From JBFAPK01 sp040676675 (GTDB lineage: Bacteria > Actinomycetota > Actinomycetes > Mycobacteriales > Micromonosporaceae), in NCBI RefSeq assembly GCF_040676675.1, contig NZ_JBFAPK010000052.1, forward strand, positions 1 to 60,753: DNA of 60,753 bases. Direction: 5' to 3'. Shown one piece after another: positions 33,367-41,800 of this stretch. The translations under genes were made by a program, and so were the position numbers. How positions within the stretch are numbered: position 1 is the first letter of the stretch; the number at the start of each line of letters is the position of its first letter. The notes beneath the pieces were generated by a model that was given only the letters and a program-made list of their open reading frames with translations, ran no database searches and had not been told where the DNA came from.

Positions 33367-34241
33367 CGCTCGGCGCCGACGACCCGCTCGGCGGCGACCA
33401 CCAGATAGTTGAGCGTGTTCTTCCGGTAGCCGGAGAGGAACGGCTCCTCCACCCCGGTCTTGAGGTTGCTGTGGCTGCGCAGTTCCCAGTACGGGATCGC
33501 CTCGACCGTGAGGTCGCGGACCTGCGACGGTACGAGGCCGTTCTCCACCAGGGCCCGCAGGTAGGTGCTCCGCTTGTGGATGTGGCAGACGTAGTGCTCG
33601 TCGATGGCGGCGACGTCGTCCGACTCCGCCGCGACCGCGTCGTTCTGGCACCAGGTGACCAGCACGTACCGGCCACCGGGCCGGAGCAGGCGGGCGAACT
33701 CGCGGAACGTCTCGAACAGGTCGACGTACATGGTGGTCTCGTTGCTGACGATCGCGTCGAAGGAGCCGTCCTCGAACGGCGTCTGGGCCATGTTCGCGTA
33801 GTGGAACTGGACCTTCTCGTCGCAGCGGCGCCGCTTCGCGAGGTGCTCGGCGAACTCGATGTGGTGGGTGCAGAAGTTCACCCCGTCGACGCGGCAGCCG
33901 TACCGGTCGTAGATCATGAAGGACGTGCCACCCCGGCCGGAGCCGGCGTCCATCACCCGGTCCTGGGGCGACAGATGGGTCAACTCGTCGAGGATGAGGC
34001 TCACCTGGTCGGTCTCCAGGCGGTGCATCTCCTTCAGGATGAGCTGCTCGCGCTGCGGTTCCGGCGCGGTCAGCAGGTTCCGGTTGAACTCCCCGGCGGC
34101 GTAGTGGTGGTGGTACAGGCCGTCCATCTCGCCGAGCAGCAGGTTGATCGGGTCGCTCTGCTTGGTCTCCCAGTGATCGTTGAGGTCCTGCTCGTAGCTG
34201 GACCGGATCACGTTGTTCTTCGGACGGGTCTCTACGGTCAT
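33363..34241 (-). CDS. Prenyl-diphosphate C-methyltransferase (geranyl-diphosphate 2-C-methyltransferase family)
   Basis: A 292-residue class I SAM methyltransferase with the hallmark of geranyl diphosphate C-methyltransferases: SDPINLLLGEMDGLYHHHY (residues 29-47). SAM motif I is VMDAGSGRGGTSF (96-108), followed by VDGVNFCTHHIEFAEHL and SNETTMYVD. Known relatives methylate GPP (2-methylisoborneol pathway), the geranyl moiety in other pathways, or IPP. They give non-canonical C11/C16/C21-type building blocks. It sits immediately before a polyprenyl synthase with a GTGA overlap and inside a diterpene cluster. The methylated substrate is not identifiable from sequence. The start at 34241 has AAGGAG 10 bases upstream. 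Confidence 0.85.
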   Translation of the reverse strand: MTVETRPKNNVIRSSYEQDLNDHWETKQSDPINLLLGEMDGLYHHHYAAGEFNRNLLTAPEPQREQLILKEMHRLETDQVSLILDELTHLSPQDRVMDAGSGRGGTSFMIYDRYGCRVDGVNFCTHHIEFAEHLAKRRRCDEKVQFHYANMAQTPFEDGSFDAIVSNETTMYVDLFETFREFARLLRPGGRYVLVTWCQNDAVAAESDDVAAIDEHYVCHIHKRSTYLRALVENGLVPSQVRDLTVEAIPYWELRSHSNLKTGVEEPFLSGYRKNTLNYLVVAAERVVGAER

Positions 34242-34278
34242 CGCTGTGCTGCTCCTTGTCGGCCGCTGAACTGGGTGG

Positions 34279-35316
34279 TCAGAGACGGATCATCGCCTTG
34301 AGGGTTCGCCGCGCATCCATGTCCGCGTATCCGTCGGCCGCCTCGTCGAGCCCGATGGTCGCGTCGAAGATCGGTGCGGGATCCAGCGCCCCGGAGAGGA
34401 CGTCCGGCAGCAGTTCGGGGATGTAGGCCCGGGCCGGCGCGATCCCGCCGCGCACCGCCACGTTGCGATAGAACATCTGGCGGATGTCGAGCGCCTGCTC
34501 GCCGCCGTGCGGTACGCCGACGAACCCGACCGTGCCGCCGTCGGCGGTGACGCCGATCGCGGTTCGCATCGACTCGACGGTCCCGACCGCCTCCACCACG
34601 CTGTGGAAGCCCTCGCCACGGGTCAGCTCGCGCAGCTCGGCCACGACCTCCGCACCGGGGCCGAGCCGCACCTCGGTGGCCCCGAAGCGCTCCGCGAGCC
34701 GGGTACGGTCGCGGTGGTGGCCGAGTAGCACGATCCGTTCCGCGCCGAGGCGGGCGGCGGCCATGACCGCACAGAGCCCGACCGCGCCGTCACCGACGAC
34801 GGCCACGCTGCCGCCCGGCGCCACCCCGGCGGCCAGCGCCCCGTGGTGACCGGTGCAGAGCACGTCGGAGAGCGTCAGCAGGGCGGGCAGCTGGGCCTCG
34901 TCGACGTCGGCGGGCAGGCGGACCAGGGTGGCCTCGGCGAACGGTACGCGCACCGCCTCGCCCTGCCCGCCGTCCGCGCCCGGCTGCCCCCAGGAGCCCA
35001 CCTGACGGCAGGAGGTGTGCAGCCCGGCGGCGCAGCGCTCGCAGGTGCCGTCCGACCAGACGAAGGGCGCGACGACCCGGTCGCCGCGGCGCAGCCGCGA
35101 CACCTCGGCCCCCACCTCCTCCACCACGCCGAGGAACTCGTGGCCGATCCGCTGGCCGGGCTGCCGCTCCACCACGCCGCGGTACGCCCAGAGGTCGCTG
35201 CCGCAGATGCAGGCGTGCGTGACCCGGACGACCACGTCCCCCGGTTCGCGGATCGCCGCGTCCGGCACGTGCTCCACCCGGATGTCCTTCGGGCCGTGGA
35301 TCGTCACCGCGCGCAT
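34279..35316 (-). CDS. Zinc-dependent alcohol dehydrogenase (MDR family)
   Basis: A 345-residue medium-chain dehydrogenase. Catalytic zinc residues appear in HACICGSDLWAYRG and IGHEFLGVVEEVG. A structural-zinc lobe is recognisable (CERCAAGLHTSC), and the NAD(P) fold has VAVVGDGAVGLCAVMAA followed by VLLGHHRDRTRLA. It probably oxidises an alcohol or reduces an aldehyde on the terpenoid. It lies 31 bp after the aminotransferase gene and 37 bp before the methyltransferase in one minus-strand operon. Aldehyde formation followed by transamination would give an amine. Confidence 0.87.
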   Translation of the reverse strand: MRAVTIHGPKDIRVEHVPDAAIREPGDVVVRVTHACICGSDLWAYRGVVERQPGQRIGHEFLGVVEEVGAEVSRLRRGDRVVAPFVWSDGTCERCAAGLHTSCRQVGSWGQPGADGGQGEAVRVPFAEATLVRLPADVDEAQLPALLTLSDVLCTGHHGALAAGVAPGGSVAVVGDGAVGLCAVMAAARLGAERIVLLGHHRDRTRLAERFGATEVRLGPGAEVVAELRELTRGEGFHSVVEAVGTVESMRTAIGVTADGGTVGFVGVPHGGEQALDIRQMFYRNVAVRGGIAPARAYIPELLPDVLSGALDPAPIFDATIGLDEAADGYADMDARRTLKAMIRL

Positions 35317-35347
35317 CGGGGCCCCCTCGGTCCACTGCCGCGCCCGG

Positions 35348-36529
35348 TCATCGCCGGTCCAGCAGGGTCGGTAGCGCGTCGACGAAGGACTGCGCCTCCT
35401 CGTACGTCAGGATCAGCGGCGGTGAGATCCGGACGACGTCCGGTCGTACCGCGTTGACCAGGAATCCCGCCCGCCGGGCCGCCTCCTCGACCTGCCCGGC
35501 CACGGCCTCGCGCAGCGCGAGCGCGAGCCACAGTCCCCGGCCGCGCACCTCGGCGACCAGCGGAAGCTCCAGGCGGGTGACGCGCTCCAGCAGCCACTCG
35601 CCGAGCTTGCCGACGTGGGCCAGCAGGCCGTCGCGTTCGATCACCTCCAGCACGGCGAGGGCCGCCGCGCAGGAGACCGGGTTGCCGCCGAAGGTCGAGC
35701 CGTGGTCGCCCTTGGCGAAGGTCGAGCCGAACCGGCCGAGGCCGACGCAGGCGCCGATCGGCAGCCCGCCGCCGAGCCCCTTGGCGAGGGTGAGCACATC
35801 GGGTACCACCCCGGCGTGCTGGTGGTAGAACCAGTTCCCGGTCCGGCCGATGCCGGACTGCACCTCGTCGAAGACCAGCACCGCCCCGGTGGCGTCGCAG
35901 ACCTCGCGGGCCGTACGCAGGTAGCCGTCGGGCGGCTCGACGATGCCGGCCTCCCCCTGGAACGGTTCGAGGATGACGCCGGCGCACTCGGGGGTGACCG
36001 CCTCGACCAGTGCCTCGGGCACGCCGTACGGCACGAACCGCACCGGCCGGCCGAAGGGGCCGAACGGGTCGCGGATGGCGTCCCGGCCGGTGACCGCGAG
36101 GGAACCCAGCGTCCGGCCGTGGAAGCTCTCCCGGGCGGCCACGACGTAGCCGCGCTCCGGTCCGGCGTGGCGGCGCACCAGCTTGAGCGCCGCCTCGTTC
36201 GCCTCGGTGCCGGAGTTGGCGAAGAAGACCCGGCCGTCGGCGCCGAGCAGGCCCAGGATCCGTTCGGCGAGGCGTACCTCGGGCTCGTGCAGGCTCAGGT
36301 TGGAGATGTGGGCCAGGGTCGCCACCTGGGCGCGTACCGCCTCGACCAGGTCGGGATGGGCGTGGCCCAGGGTGGAGACGGCGATACCACCGATCAGGTC
36401 GAGGTACGGGCGACCGTCGACGTCCCAGACCCGGCAGCCCTCGCCGCGCCGTACCGCGACGGGAGGCAGGCCGTAGTTGGACATCAGGGCCGCGGCGAAC
36501 CGCTCCTGTAGCTGCCTGGTGGAGCTCAT
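35348..36529 (-). CDS. Class III PLP-dependent aminotransferase (acetylornithine/ornithine aminotransferase-like)
   Basis: 393 residues. Conserved class III features: HAHPDLVEAVRAQ, FFANSGTEANEAALKLVRRH, SFHGRTLGSLAVTG, EPFQGEAGIVEP, VFDEVQSGIGRTG and the PLP-lysine in LTLAKGLGGGLPIGA. The sequence resembles ArgD/RocD, but there are no arginine genes nearby. Its leading position in an operon with an alcohol dehydrogenase and C-methyltransferase suggests it aminates a terpenoid aldehyde or makes an amino-acid building block. The ATG at 36529 overlaps the stop of a six-codon leader peptide (36526-36546) that carries the better ribosome binding site. Confidence 0.88.
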   Translation of the reverse strand: MSSTRQLQERFAAALMSNYGLPPVAVRRGEGCRVWDVDGRPYLDLIGGIAVSTLGHAHPDLVEAVRAQVATLAHISNLSLHEPEVRLAERILGLLGADGRVFFANSGTEANEAALKLVRRHAGPERGYVVAARESFHGRTLGSLAVTGRDAIRDPFGPFGRPVRFVPYGVPEALVEAVTPECAGVILEPFQGEAGIVEPPDGYLRTAREVCDATGAVLVFDEVQSGIGRTGNWFYHQHAGVVPDVLTLAKGLGGGLPIGACVGLGRFGSTFAKGDHGSTFGGNPVSCAAALAVLEVIERDGLLAHVGKLGEWLLERVTRLELPLVAEVRGRGLWLALALREAVAGQVEEAARRAGFLVNAVRPDVVRISPPLILTYEEAQSFVDALPTLLDRR

Positions 36530-36546
36530 GCGCGCACAACCAACAT
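36526..36546 (-). CDS. Six-codon leader peptide (MLVVRA) coupled to the aminotransferase start
   Basis: ATG at 36546-36544 with a strong AGGAAAGG six bases upstream, followed by five codons and a TGA that overlaps the aminotransferase ATG (ATGA). The aminotransferase itself has no clear Shine-Dalgarno, so ribosomes probably reach it by re-initiation. It could alternatively be a chance feature of the leader. Confidence 0.4.
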   Translation of the reverse strand: MLVVRA

Positions 36547-36888
36547 CGCGGGCCTTTCCTGGGACGACGTCTCGTGGAAAGCGGGGAACCGTTCAGGATT
36601 GACAGCCGGCCGCGGTGGGAGGCCCGAATCGACCGGGCCGTGGGGCGGGGGCTTTCTCGCGGTACGCGATCGAAAGCCATGTGACCACACGGGATCGACG
36701 CCTGGCAAGGCGTGAAACGAAAAATTCCCCAACGCATAGTCGATTGCCTATCGCCGTTGTTCACTTCGTTGCCGCGACGTCGATATCCGCTGCACGCGTG
36801 TCGGCGTTAGAGGCGTTGCCGTCGGCTGTCGAAACAAGGACAGTGAACGCGGACAAAGGGTTTCCACGACGACTTCCGGGGGGAGCCG
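36530..36888. promoter_or_regulatory. Divergent promoter region of the aminotransferase operon and first P450
   Basis: 359 bp, AT-richer than its surroundings from about 36710 to 36880. It contains the leader peptide above and a near-perfect palindrome at 36650-36678 (GGCTTTC and GAAAGCC arms with inner TCGCG/CGCGA). These are candidate operator or attenuator structures. I could not assign -10/-35 boxes with confidence. Confidence 0.5.
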
Positions 36889-38235
36889 ATGTCGGTAGAT
36901 ACCATTCCTGACGCCGCCGGTCTGCCATTGATCGGCGCGTTGCTGGATTTCCGGCGGGACCCGCTGGAGACGTACCTGCGGGCGCAACGGGACCACGGCG
37001 ACGTGGTCCGTTTCACGGTCGGTCCGCCGGGGCTGCGGCAGGAGTTCTACGCCGTCTTCTCGGCCGAGGGAGCGCAGCAGGTGCTGGCCCGCTCGGTGGG
37101 TTTCCGCAAGGACGACGCCTTCTACGACGAGATCCGGCAGACCTTCGGCAATGGGCTGTTGACCAGCCAGGACGCCGACTACGTCCGGCAGCGACGGCTG
37201 ATCCAGCCGCTCTTCACGCGCCGGCGGGTGGACCGGTACGCCCGGGCGATGTGCGAGGAGACGAGCGCGACGCTCGCGGAGTGGCGGGACCGCGACGGTG
37301 AGGTCATCGACGTGCTCGCCGAGGTGACCCGCCTGACCCAGCGGGTCGTGACCCGTGTGCTGTTCGGCGCCGCCAGCGAGGAGGCGGCCGACGTCGTGGG
37401 GCGCAACTTCCCGCTGTTGGGGGAATGGATGCTGCGGCGCGGCTTCTCCCCGCTGCCGCTGCCGCGATGGGTACCGACCCCCGCCAACCGGCGGGCCGCC
37501 GCCGCCCGGCGGGAGCTCTACGAGGTGTGCGACCGGATCATCGCCGAGCGCAGCTCCGGCGGGGCCGAGCACGGTGACCTGCTCAACCTGCTGCTACAGG
37601 CGGGCGACGACGAGGACGACCGGCTCGCACCGGCGGAGATCCGCGACCAGGTCCTGGTCTTCTTCCTCGCCGGCCACGAGACCACCGCGACCTCCATGAT
37701 GTTCGCCCTCTACCTGCTGGCCGGCAATCCGGAGGTGCAGCGGCGGGCCCGGGAGGAGGCCGAGCGGGTGCTCGGCGACCGGATGCCCGAGGCGGCGGAC
37801 TTCGACCGGCTCGCCTACGTGCACATGGCGATGAAGGAGGCCATGCGGCTGTATCCGCCCTCGCCGGGGATCAGCCGGCGGGCGACCGCGGACACGGAAA
37901 TCAACGGGCAGGTCATCCCGGCCGGGAAGATCGTGCTACTCAGCCCCTGGGTCACCCAGCGCCACCCGGCGTACTGGCCGGACCCGGAGCGGTTCGACCC
38001 GGAGCGGTTCACCCCGGAGCGGGAGGCCGCGCGCCCCCGGTACGCGTGGTTCCCCTTCGGCGGCGGTCCGCGCGCCTGCATCGGGCAGCACTTCTCGATG
38101 CTCGAGGCGGTCCTGGCGATCGCGCTCATGCTGCGCGAGTACGAGTTCCACCCGGTCGACACGGAGATCAAGCTCACCCAGAAGCTCGCCCTGCGCTCGG
38201 TCGGCCCGATCCGGTGCCGGATCAGCGCGCGCTGA
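36889..38235 (+). CDS. Cytochrome P450 monooxygenase
   Basis: A 448-residue P450. The oxygen-activating I-helix motif is AGHETT (261-266), ExxR is E317-R320 in KEAMRLYPP, and the heme-binding loop is FPFGGGPRACIG with Cys near 397. Sequence style resembles CYP102/CYP4-like self-sufficient or membrane-type classes rather than classic Streptomyces CYP105/107. It has no fused reductase, so it may use the cluster ferredoxin or a host one. It probably hydroxylates the diterpene skeleton. It is followed 51 bp later by an alcohol dehydrogenase that could oxidise the resulting alcohol. The start at 36889 is preceded by GGGGGAG. Confidence 0.92.
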   Translation: MSVDTIPDAAGLPLIGALLDFRRDPLETYLRAQRDHGDVVRFTVGPPGLRQEFYAVFSAEGAQQVLARSVGFRKDDAFYDEIRQTFGNGLLTSQDADYVRQRRLIQPLFTRRRVDRYARAMCEETSATLAEWRDRDGEVIDVLAEVTRLTQRVVTRVLFGAASEEAADVVGRNFPLLGEWMLRRGFSPLPLPRWVPTPANRRAAAARRELYEVCDRIIAERSSGGAEHGDLLNLLLQAGDDEDDRLAPAEIRDQVLVFFLAGHETTATSMMFALYLLAGNPEVQRRAREEAERVLGDRMPEAADFDRLAYVHMAMKEAMRLYPPSPGISRRATADTEINGQVIPAGKIVLLSPWVTQRHPAYWPDPERFDPERFTPEREAARPRYAWFPFGGGPRACIGQHFSMLEAVLAIALMLREYEFHPVDTEIKLTQKLALRSVGPIRCRISAR

Positions 38236-38286
38236 GCGTGCGGACCGTGACCGGCCCAGGCGGCCGGCAGGAGAGGAAGGATCAGG

Positions 38287-39372
38287 ATGCGGGCGGCAGT
38301 GCTGCACAGCGACGCCGGAGGCAAGCTCGACCTGCGCGACGACGTGACGACGGTGAACCCGGGCCCCGACCAGGTGAAGATCAGGATCAGGGCGACCGGG
38401 GTCTGCCATTCCGACCTGTCGGTACTGAGCGGAGGTCTGCCCACGACCGACAGCGCGCTGGTGGTCGGGCACGAGGGGGCCGGGGAGATCGTCGAGGTGG
38501 GCGAGCGGGTCACCGCCGTACGCCCCGGCGACCACGTACTGGTCAACTGGATTCCCGCCTGCGGCCAGTGCGCCGAGTGCCACAACGGCGAGGCGCAGCT
38601 CTGCATGGCCTTCATGGCGGACCTCTTCGCCAACCCGCGCTTCCGCCTCGGTGACGTCCCCGCCTTCGGCATGGCCGGCACCGGCACCTGGGCGGAGGAG
38701 ATGGTGGTGCCGTGGCAGGCCGCCATCACCATCCCGCCGGACGTCCCGTTCGCCCACGCGGCCCTGCTGAGCTGTGGCATCGCGACCGGCGTGGGCGCGG
38801 TCTTCAACACCGCCCGGGTCCGCCCGGGCTCGTCGGTCGCGGTGATCGGCCTCGGCGGGGTGGGGCTCGCCGCCGTACAGGGGGCGCGCATCGCCGGCGC
38901 CTCGACCATCCTGGGCGTCGACCCGGCCGAGGCCAAGCACCCGGTCGCGGCCCGGCTGGGGGCGACGGCGACGGTGGTCCCCGACGACCTGGAGAAGCTC
39001 AAGGACGAGCTGACCGGCGGCCGGGGCTTCGACTACGTCATCGAGGCGGTCGGCCGGGCCGCGACGATACGCCGGGCCTGGGAGATCACCCGGCGGGGCG
39101 GCGACGTCATCGTGGTGGGCGCGGGCGGCCCCGACGACATCGTCGGCATCAGCGCCTACGAGTTGCTCTTCGCCAGCCGCAACATCAAGCCCTCGGTCTA
39201 CGGCGGGTGCGACTTCCACCGGGACCTGCCGGTGCTGCTGAGCCTGTACCGCGGCGGCAAGCTCGACATCGAGAGTCTGATCAGCGCCCGGATCGGGTTC
39301 GACGATCTCAACGACGCGGTGGCCGCCCTGCGGCGCGGGGAGGCGCTCCGCCAGGTGGTGCTCTTCGACTGA
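38287..39372 (+). CDS. Zinc-dependent alcohol dehydrogenase (NDMA/class III-like)
   Basis: 361 residues with all hallmarks of zinc MDR dehydrogenases: catalytic GVCHSDLSVLSG and GHEGAGEIVEVGE, structural zinc lobe PACGQCAECHNGEAQLC, and NAD fold VAVIGLGGVGLAAVQGA with an acidic residue (GVDPAEAK) for NAD selectivity. LSCGIATGVGAVFNTARV is typical of the mycothiol/NDMA-dependent group. It probably oxidises the alcohol produced by the preceding P450 to an aldehyde. It is not closely similar to the other cluster ADH (34279). Confidence 0.9.
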   Translation: MRAAVLHSDAGGKLDLRDDVTTVNPGPDQVKIRIRATGVCHSDLSVLSGGLPTTDSALVVGHEGAGEIVEVGERVTAVRPGDHVLVNWIPACGQCAECHNGEAQLCMAFMADLFANPRFRLGDVPAFGMAGTGTWAEEMVVPWQAAITIPPDVPFAHAALLSCGIATGVGAVFNTARVRPGSSVAVIGLGGVGLAAVQGARIAGASTILGVDPAEAKHPVAARLGATATVVPDDLEKLKDELTGGRGFDYVIEAVGRAATIRRAWEITRRGGDVIVVGAGGPDDIVGISAYELLFASRNIKPSVYGGCDFHRDLPVLLSLYRGGKLDIESLISARIGFDDLNDAVAALRRGEALRQVVLFD

Positions 39373-39413
39373 CCCGTGCCCCCGTCGGGTCCGGCGGGCA
39401 CCACGCGGGCGTC

Positions 39414-39439
39414 GGGCGCCGGGGACGGCCCCGGCGCCC
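39414..39439. terminator. GC-rich hairpin between convergent ADH and transporter genes
   Basis: A perfect 11-bp stem (39414-39424 with 39429-39439) with a 4-nt loop in the 151-bp convergent gap. Two copies of a short CCCGCATCCGTCCCGGC-like sequence follow it. Confidence 0.65.
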
Positions 39440-39523
39440 GCATCCGTCCCGGCACCCGCTTCCGCATCCGTCCCGGCGCGCGGTCGGCCCGGTCGGTCCC
39501 GGGCCACGCCCCGGCCGGGCCGG

Positions 39524-40411
39524 TCAGCCCTGGGTGACCCGCAGCGGCGACCGGCTCCGCGTCAGCAGGGCGACCGCCGCGGACGCGCAGGGGATGGTGA
39601 TGATGGCGTAGACGATCGCCGGTACGGCCATCTGGGAGCTGTCGAGCATCGTCGGGTTCAGCGCGATGGTGACCGCCAGACCGCTGTTGTGGACGCCGAC
39701 GTCCATGGCCGCGGCGACGGCCTGCCGCCCGCTCACCCCGAGCAACCTGGGCACGACGTAGCCGACCGTGAGGCTCAGCAGGCAGAACGACGTCGCCGCC
39801 AGCCCGGCCGCGCCGAGGTAGTCCAGGATCCGTTCGCGCTCGGTGTAGCCGGTGAGCACGGCGATCACCGCCAGGAACACCACCGAGAGCAGCTTGATCG
39901 GGCGGTCCATCCGGTCGGCGAAACCGCCGGCCCGGGCCCGGACCGCCATCCCGGCCAGCACCGGGACGAGGATCATCAACAGCAGTTGGCCGATCTCGCC
40001 GAAGCCGAGCCGCACCTGCGCCGCGTGGTCGGGCAGGAAGTGGTCCACGGCCAGGTTGACCACGATCGGCAGGGTCGCCACCGACAGCAGCGAGTTCACC
40101 GCGGTCAGGCTGATGTTCAGGGCGACGTCGCCGCGGGCCAGGTGGCTGAAGAGGCTGGCCGTGGTGCCGCCGGGCGACGCCGCCAGCAGCAGCATGCCGA
40201 CGGCGAGCGGCGCGGGCAGGTCGAGCGCGAGCACCAGCGCCAGGCACAGCACCGGCAGCAGGACCACCTGGCAGCACAGGCCGACGAGTACGGCCCGCGG
40301 AGAACGGGCCACCCTGGTGAAATCGGCCGGTGTGAGCGACAGGCCGAGTCCGAACATCAGGATCGCGATGACGAGCGGCAGCAGCGCGCCGGTGATTGCG
40401 GACAGGGACAT
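39524..40411 (-). CDS. BASS-family (bile acid:sodium symporter-like) transporter
   Basis: A 295-residue protein with nine or ten TM segments. It has LLAASPGGTTASLFSHLARGDVALNISLTAVNSLLSV, a typical BASS-family stretch with sodium-site residues, and AAAMDVGVHNSGLAVTIALNP with the second crossover motif. These carriers move organic anions with sodium. Inside a terpenoid cluster it may take up a precursor or export an acidic product. It is on the opposite strand from the flanking genes. The ATG at 40411 has GGGGAGGA upstream; an earlier in-frame ATG (40504) lacks support. Confidence 0.85.
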   Translation of the reverse strand: MSLSAITGALLPLVIAILMFGLGLSLTPADFTRVARSPRAVLVGLCCQVVLLPVLCLALVLALDLPAPLAVGMLLLAASPGGTTASLFSHLARGDVALNISLTAVNSLLSVATLPIVVNLAVDHFLPDHAAQVRLGFGEIGQLLLMILVPVLAGMAVRARAGGFADRMDRPIKLLSVVFLAVIAVLTGYTERERILDYLGAAGLAATSFCLLSLTVGYVVPRLLGVSGRQAVAAAMDVGVHNSGLAVTIALNPTMLDSSQMAVPAIVYAIITIPCASAAVALLTRSRSPLRVTQG

Positions 40412-40550
40412 GACGGATCCTCCCCGCTGACTATGTCTCTGGACTGCTAGGACATTGACTGATGTTCGATGGAATTTCAATGTCCCGGAACATGGAGACG
40501 ACACATGTACATCCGTGGCACCGCTGTCGACATCAGTGGCGTTGCTGATG

Positions 40551-40575
40551 TGATTTACACCGGGGTATGTTTTGG
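40551..40575. promoter_or_regulatory. ARE-like element upstream of the GGPP synthase operon
   Basis: Within the 285-bp divergent gap, TTTACACCGGGGTATGTTTT is a partial dyad (ACC-GG-GGT with AT-rich arms) resembling autoregulatory elements bound by gamma-butyrolactone receptors. Its right half resembles the ACCGGTATTTTG half of the element at 57090-57114. It lies about 120 bp before the GGPP synthase start. Confidence 0.4.
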
Positions 40576-40696
40576 ATCGTCCGATGGCTTAACCGTTGAG
40601 TTTCCGAAAGTTCGGTGGGTGCCGTCCGGCGAATATCGGCGCGCCCGAAAATAGTCGCCGCCACGCTTTCCGACCACCGCGAGATTCCGAAAGGAA

Positions 40697-41800
40697 ATGG
40701 CTGACGACGTGATGTCCATCGACGCGCAGACGTATCCGGTGTCAAGAATCGACCTCGTTGAGGTCCGGGTGGCGATCGACGAGAAGCTGCGTGAGTTCTT
40801 CGCGGGCAAGGCGACCTGGGCGAACGGCTCCGAACTGGCCGACGTGGTCGACGCGCTCCGCGACTACCTGTTGGGCGGGGGCAAGCGGCTGCGGCCGCTG
40901 CTGGCGTACTGCGGCTGGCGCGCCGCCGGCGGAAAGGCCGGCCACGACCCCGCGCTGCGGGCCGCGGCCTCGCTGGAGCTGTTCCACGCCTTCGCGTTGA
41001 TCCACGACGACATCATCGACGTCGCCGAATCCCGCCGCGGCCGGCCGTCGCTGCACCGGACGCTCGCCCGGCGGCACGGGGACCGGGGCGACGCCGCGAG
41101 CGTGGAGCGGCTCGGCACCAGCAGCGCGATCCTCGTGGGCGACCTGGCCATGGTCTGGTCGGACGAGCTGCTGCACGCGAGCGGGATGAGCATGCGCCAG
41201 CTCGCGGCCGCCCGGCCACTGCTCGACGCCATGCGTACCGAGCTGATGTACGGCCAGTACCTGGACCTGATGGGCACCGGGGCCGCCCCGCGGGACGCCG
41301 GCGCCGCGCTCACCATCGCCCGGTACAAGAGCGGGAAGTACACGATCGAACGTCCGCTGCACATCGGTGCCCGGCTGGCCGGCGCGGACCAGCGGCTGCT
41401 CGACGCGTGCAGCGCCTTCGGGCTGCCGATCGGCGAGGCCTTCCAGCTCCGCGACGACCTGCTCGGGATCTTCGGAGATCCCGTGGTGACCGGGAAGTCC
41501 CGGCTGGACGATCTGCGCGACGGCAAGGGAACCGTCCTGCTCGCGCTCGCGCTGCGGCGGGCCGACGAGTCCGGGCGGGCCACGCTGACCCGGCTGGTCG
41601 GCGATCCCGAGCTGGACGAGGAGGGCGCCGCCCGGGTACGCCGCGTCTTCGTCGACAGCGGCGCGGTCGGGGTGGTCGAGGAGATGATCCAGGAGCGGCT
41701 GCGGCAGGGGCTCGCGGTGCTCGACAGCGCGCCGTTCCAGCCCGAGGCCGCCGCGGCCCTGCGGGAGATGGCGCACGCGGCCACGGTGAGGGCGGCATGA
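40697..41800 (+). CDS. Geranylgeranyl diphosphate synthase-type polyprenyl synthase
   Basis: 367 residues. It has LLGGGKRLRPLLAYCGW, the first Asp-rich motif FALIHDDIIDVAESRRGRPS, and a second motif LRDDLLGIFGDPVVTGKS with DDLLG, common in actinobacterial GGPP synthases. It should supply C20 GGPP to the class II and class I cyclases encoded next. It is first in the + operon and its stop overlaps the class II cyclase ATG by 4 bp. The ATG at 40697 is chosen because GAAAGG lies just upstream; a second ATG at 40712 is possible. Confidence 0.9.
   Translation: MADDVMSIDAQTYPVSRIDLVEVRVAIDEKLREFFAGKATWANGSELADVVDALRDYLLGGGKRLRPLLAYCGWRAAGGKAGHDPALRAAASLELFHAFALIHDDIIDVAESRRGRPSLHRTLARRHGDRGDAASVERLGTSSAILVGDLAMVWSDELLHASGMSMRQLAAARPLLDAMRTELMYGQYLDLMGTGAAPRDAGAALTIARYKSGKYTIERPLHIGARLAGADQRLLDACSAFGLPIGEAFQLRDDLLGIFGDPVVTGKSRLDDLRDGKGTVLLALALRRADESGRATLTRLVGDPELDEEGAARVRRVFVDSGAVGVVEEMIQERLRQGLAVLDSAPFQPEAAAALREMAHAATVRAA

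Noticed and set aside
36526..36732. 68-codon minus-strand ORF upstream of the aminotransferase
   Set aside because: Only the last six codons have a ribosome binding site; the rest has no coding-type composition. I kept just the short leader peptide.
40469..40654. 61-codon + strand ORF in the transporter/GGPP synthase gap
   Set aside because: Third-position composition is not GC-biased as in real genes here, it has no ribosome binding site or recognisable domain, and it covers the ARE-like promoter region.
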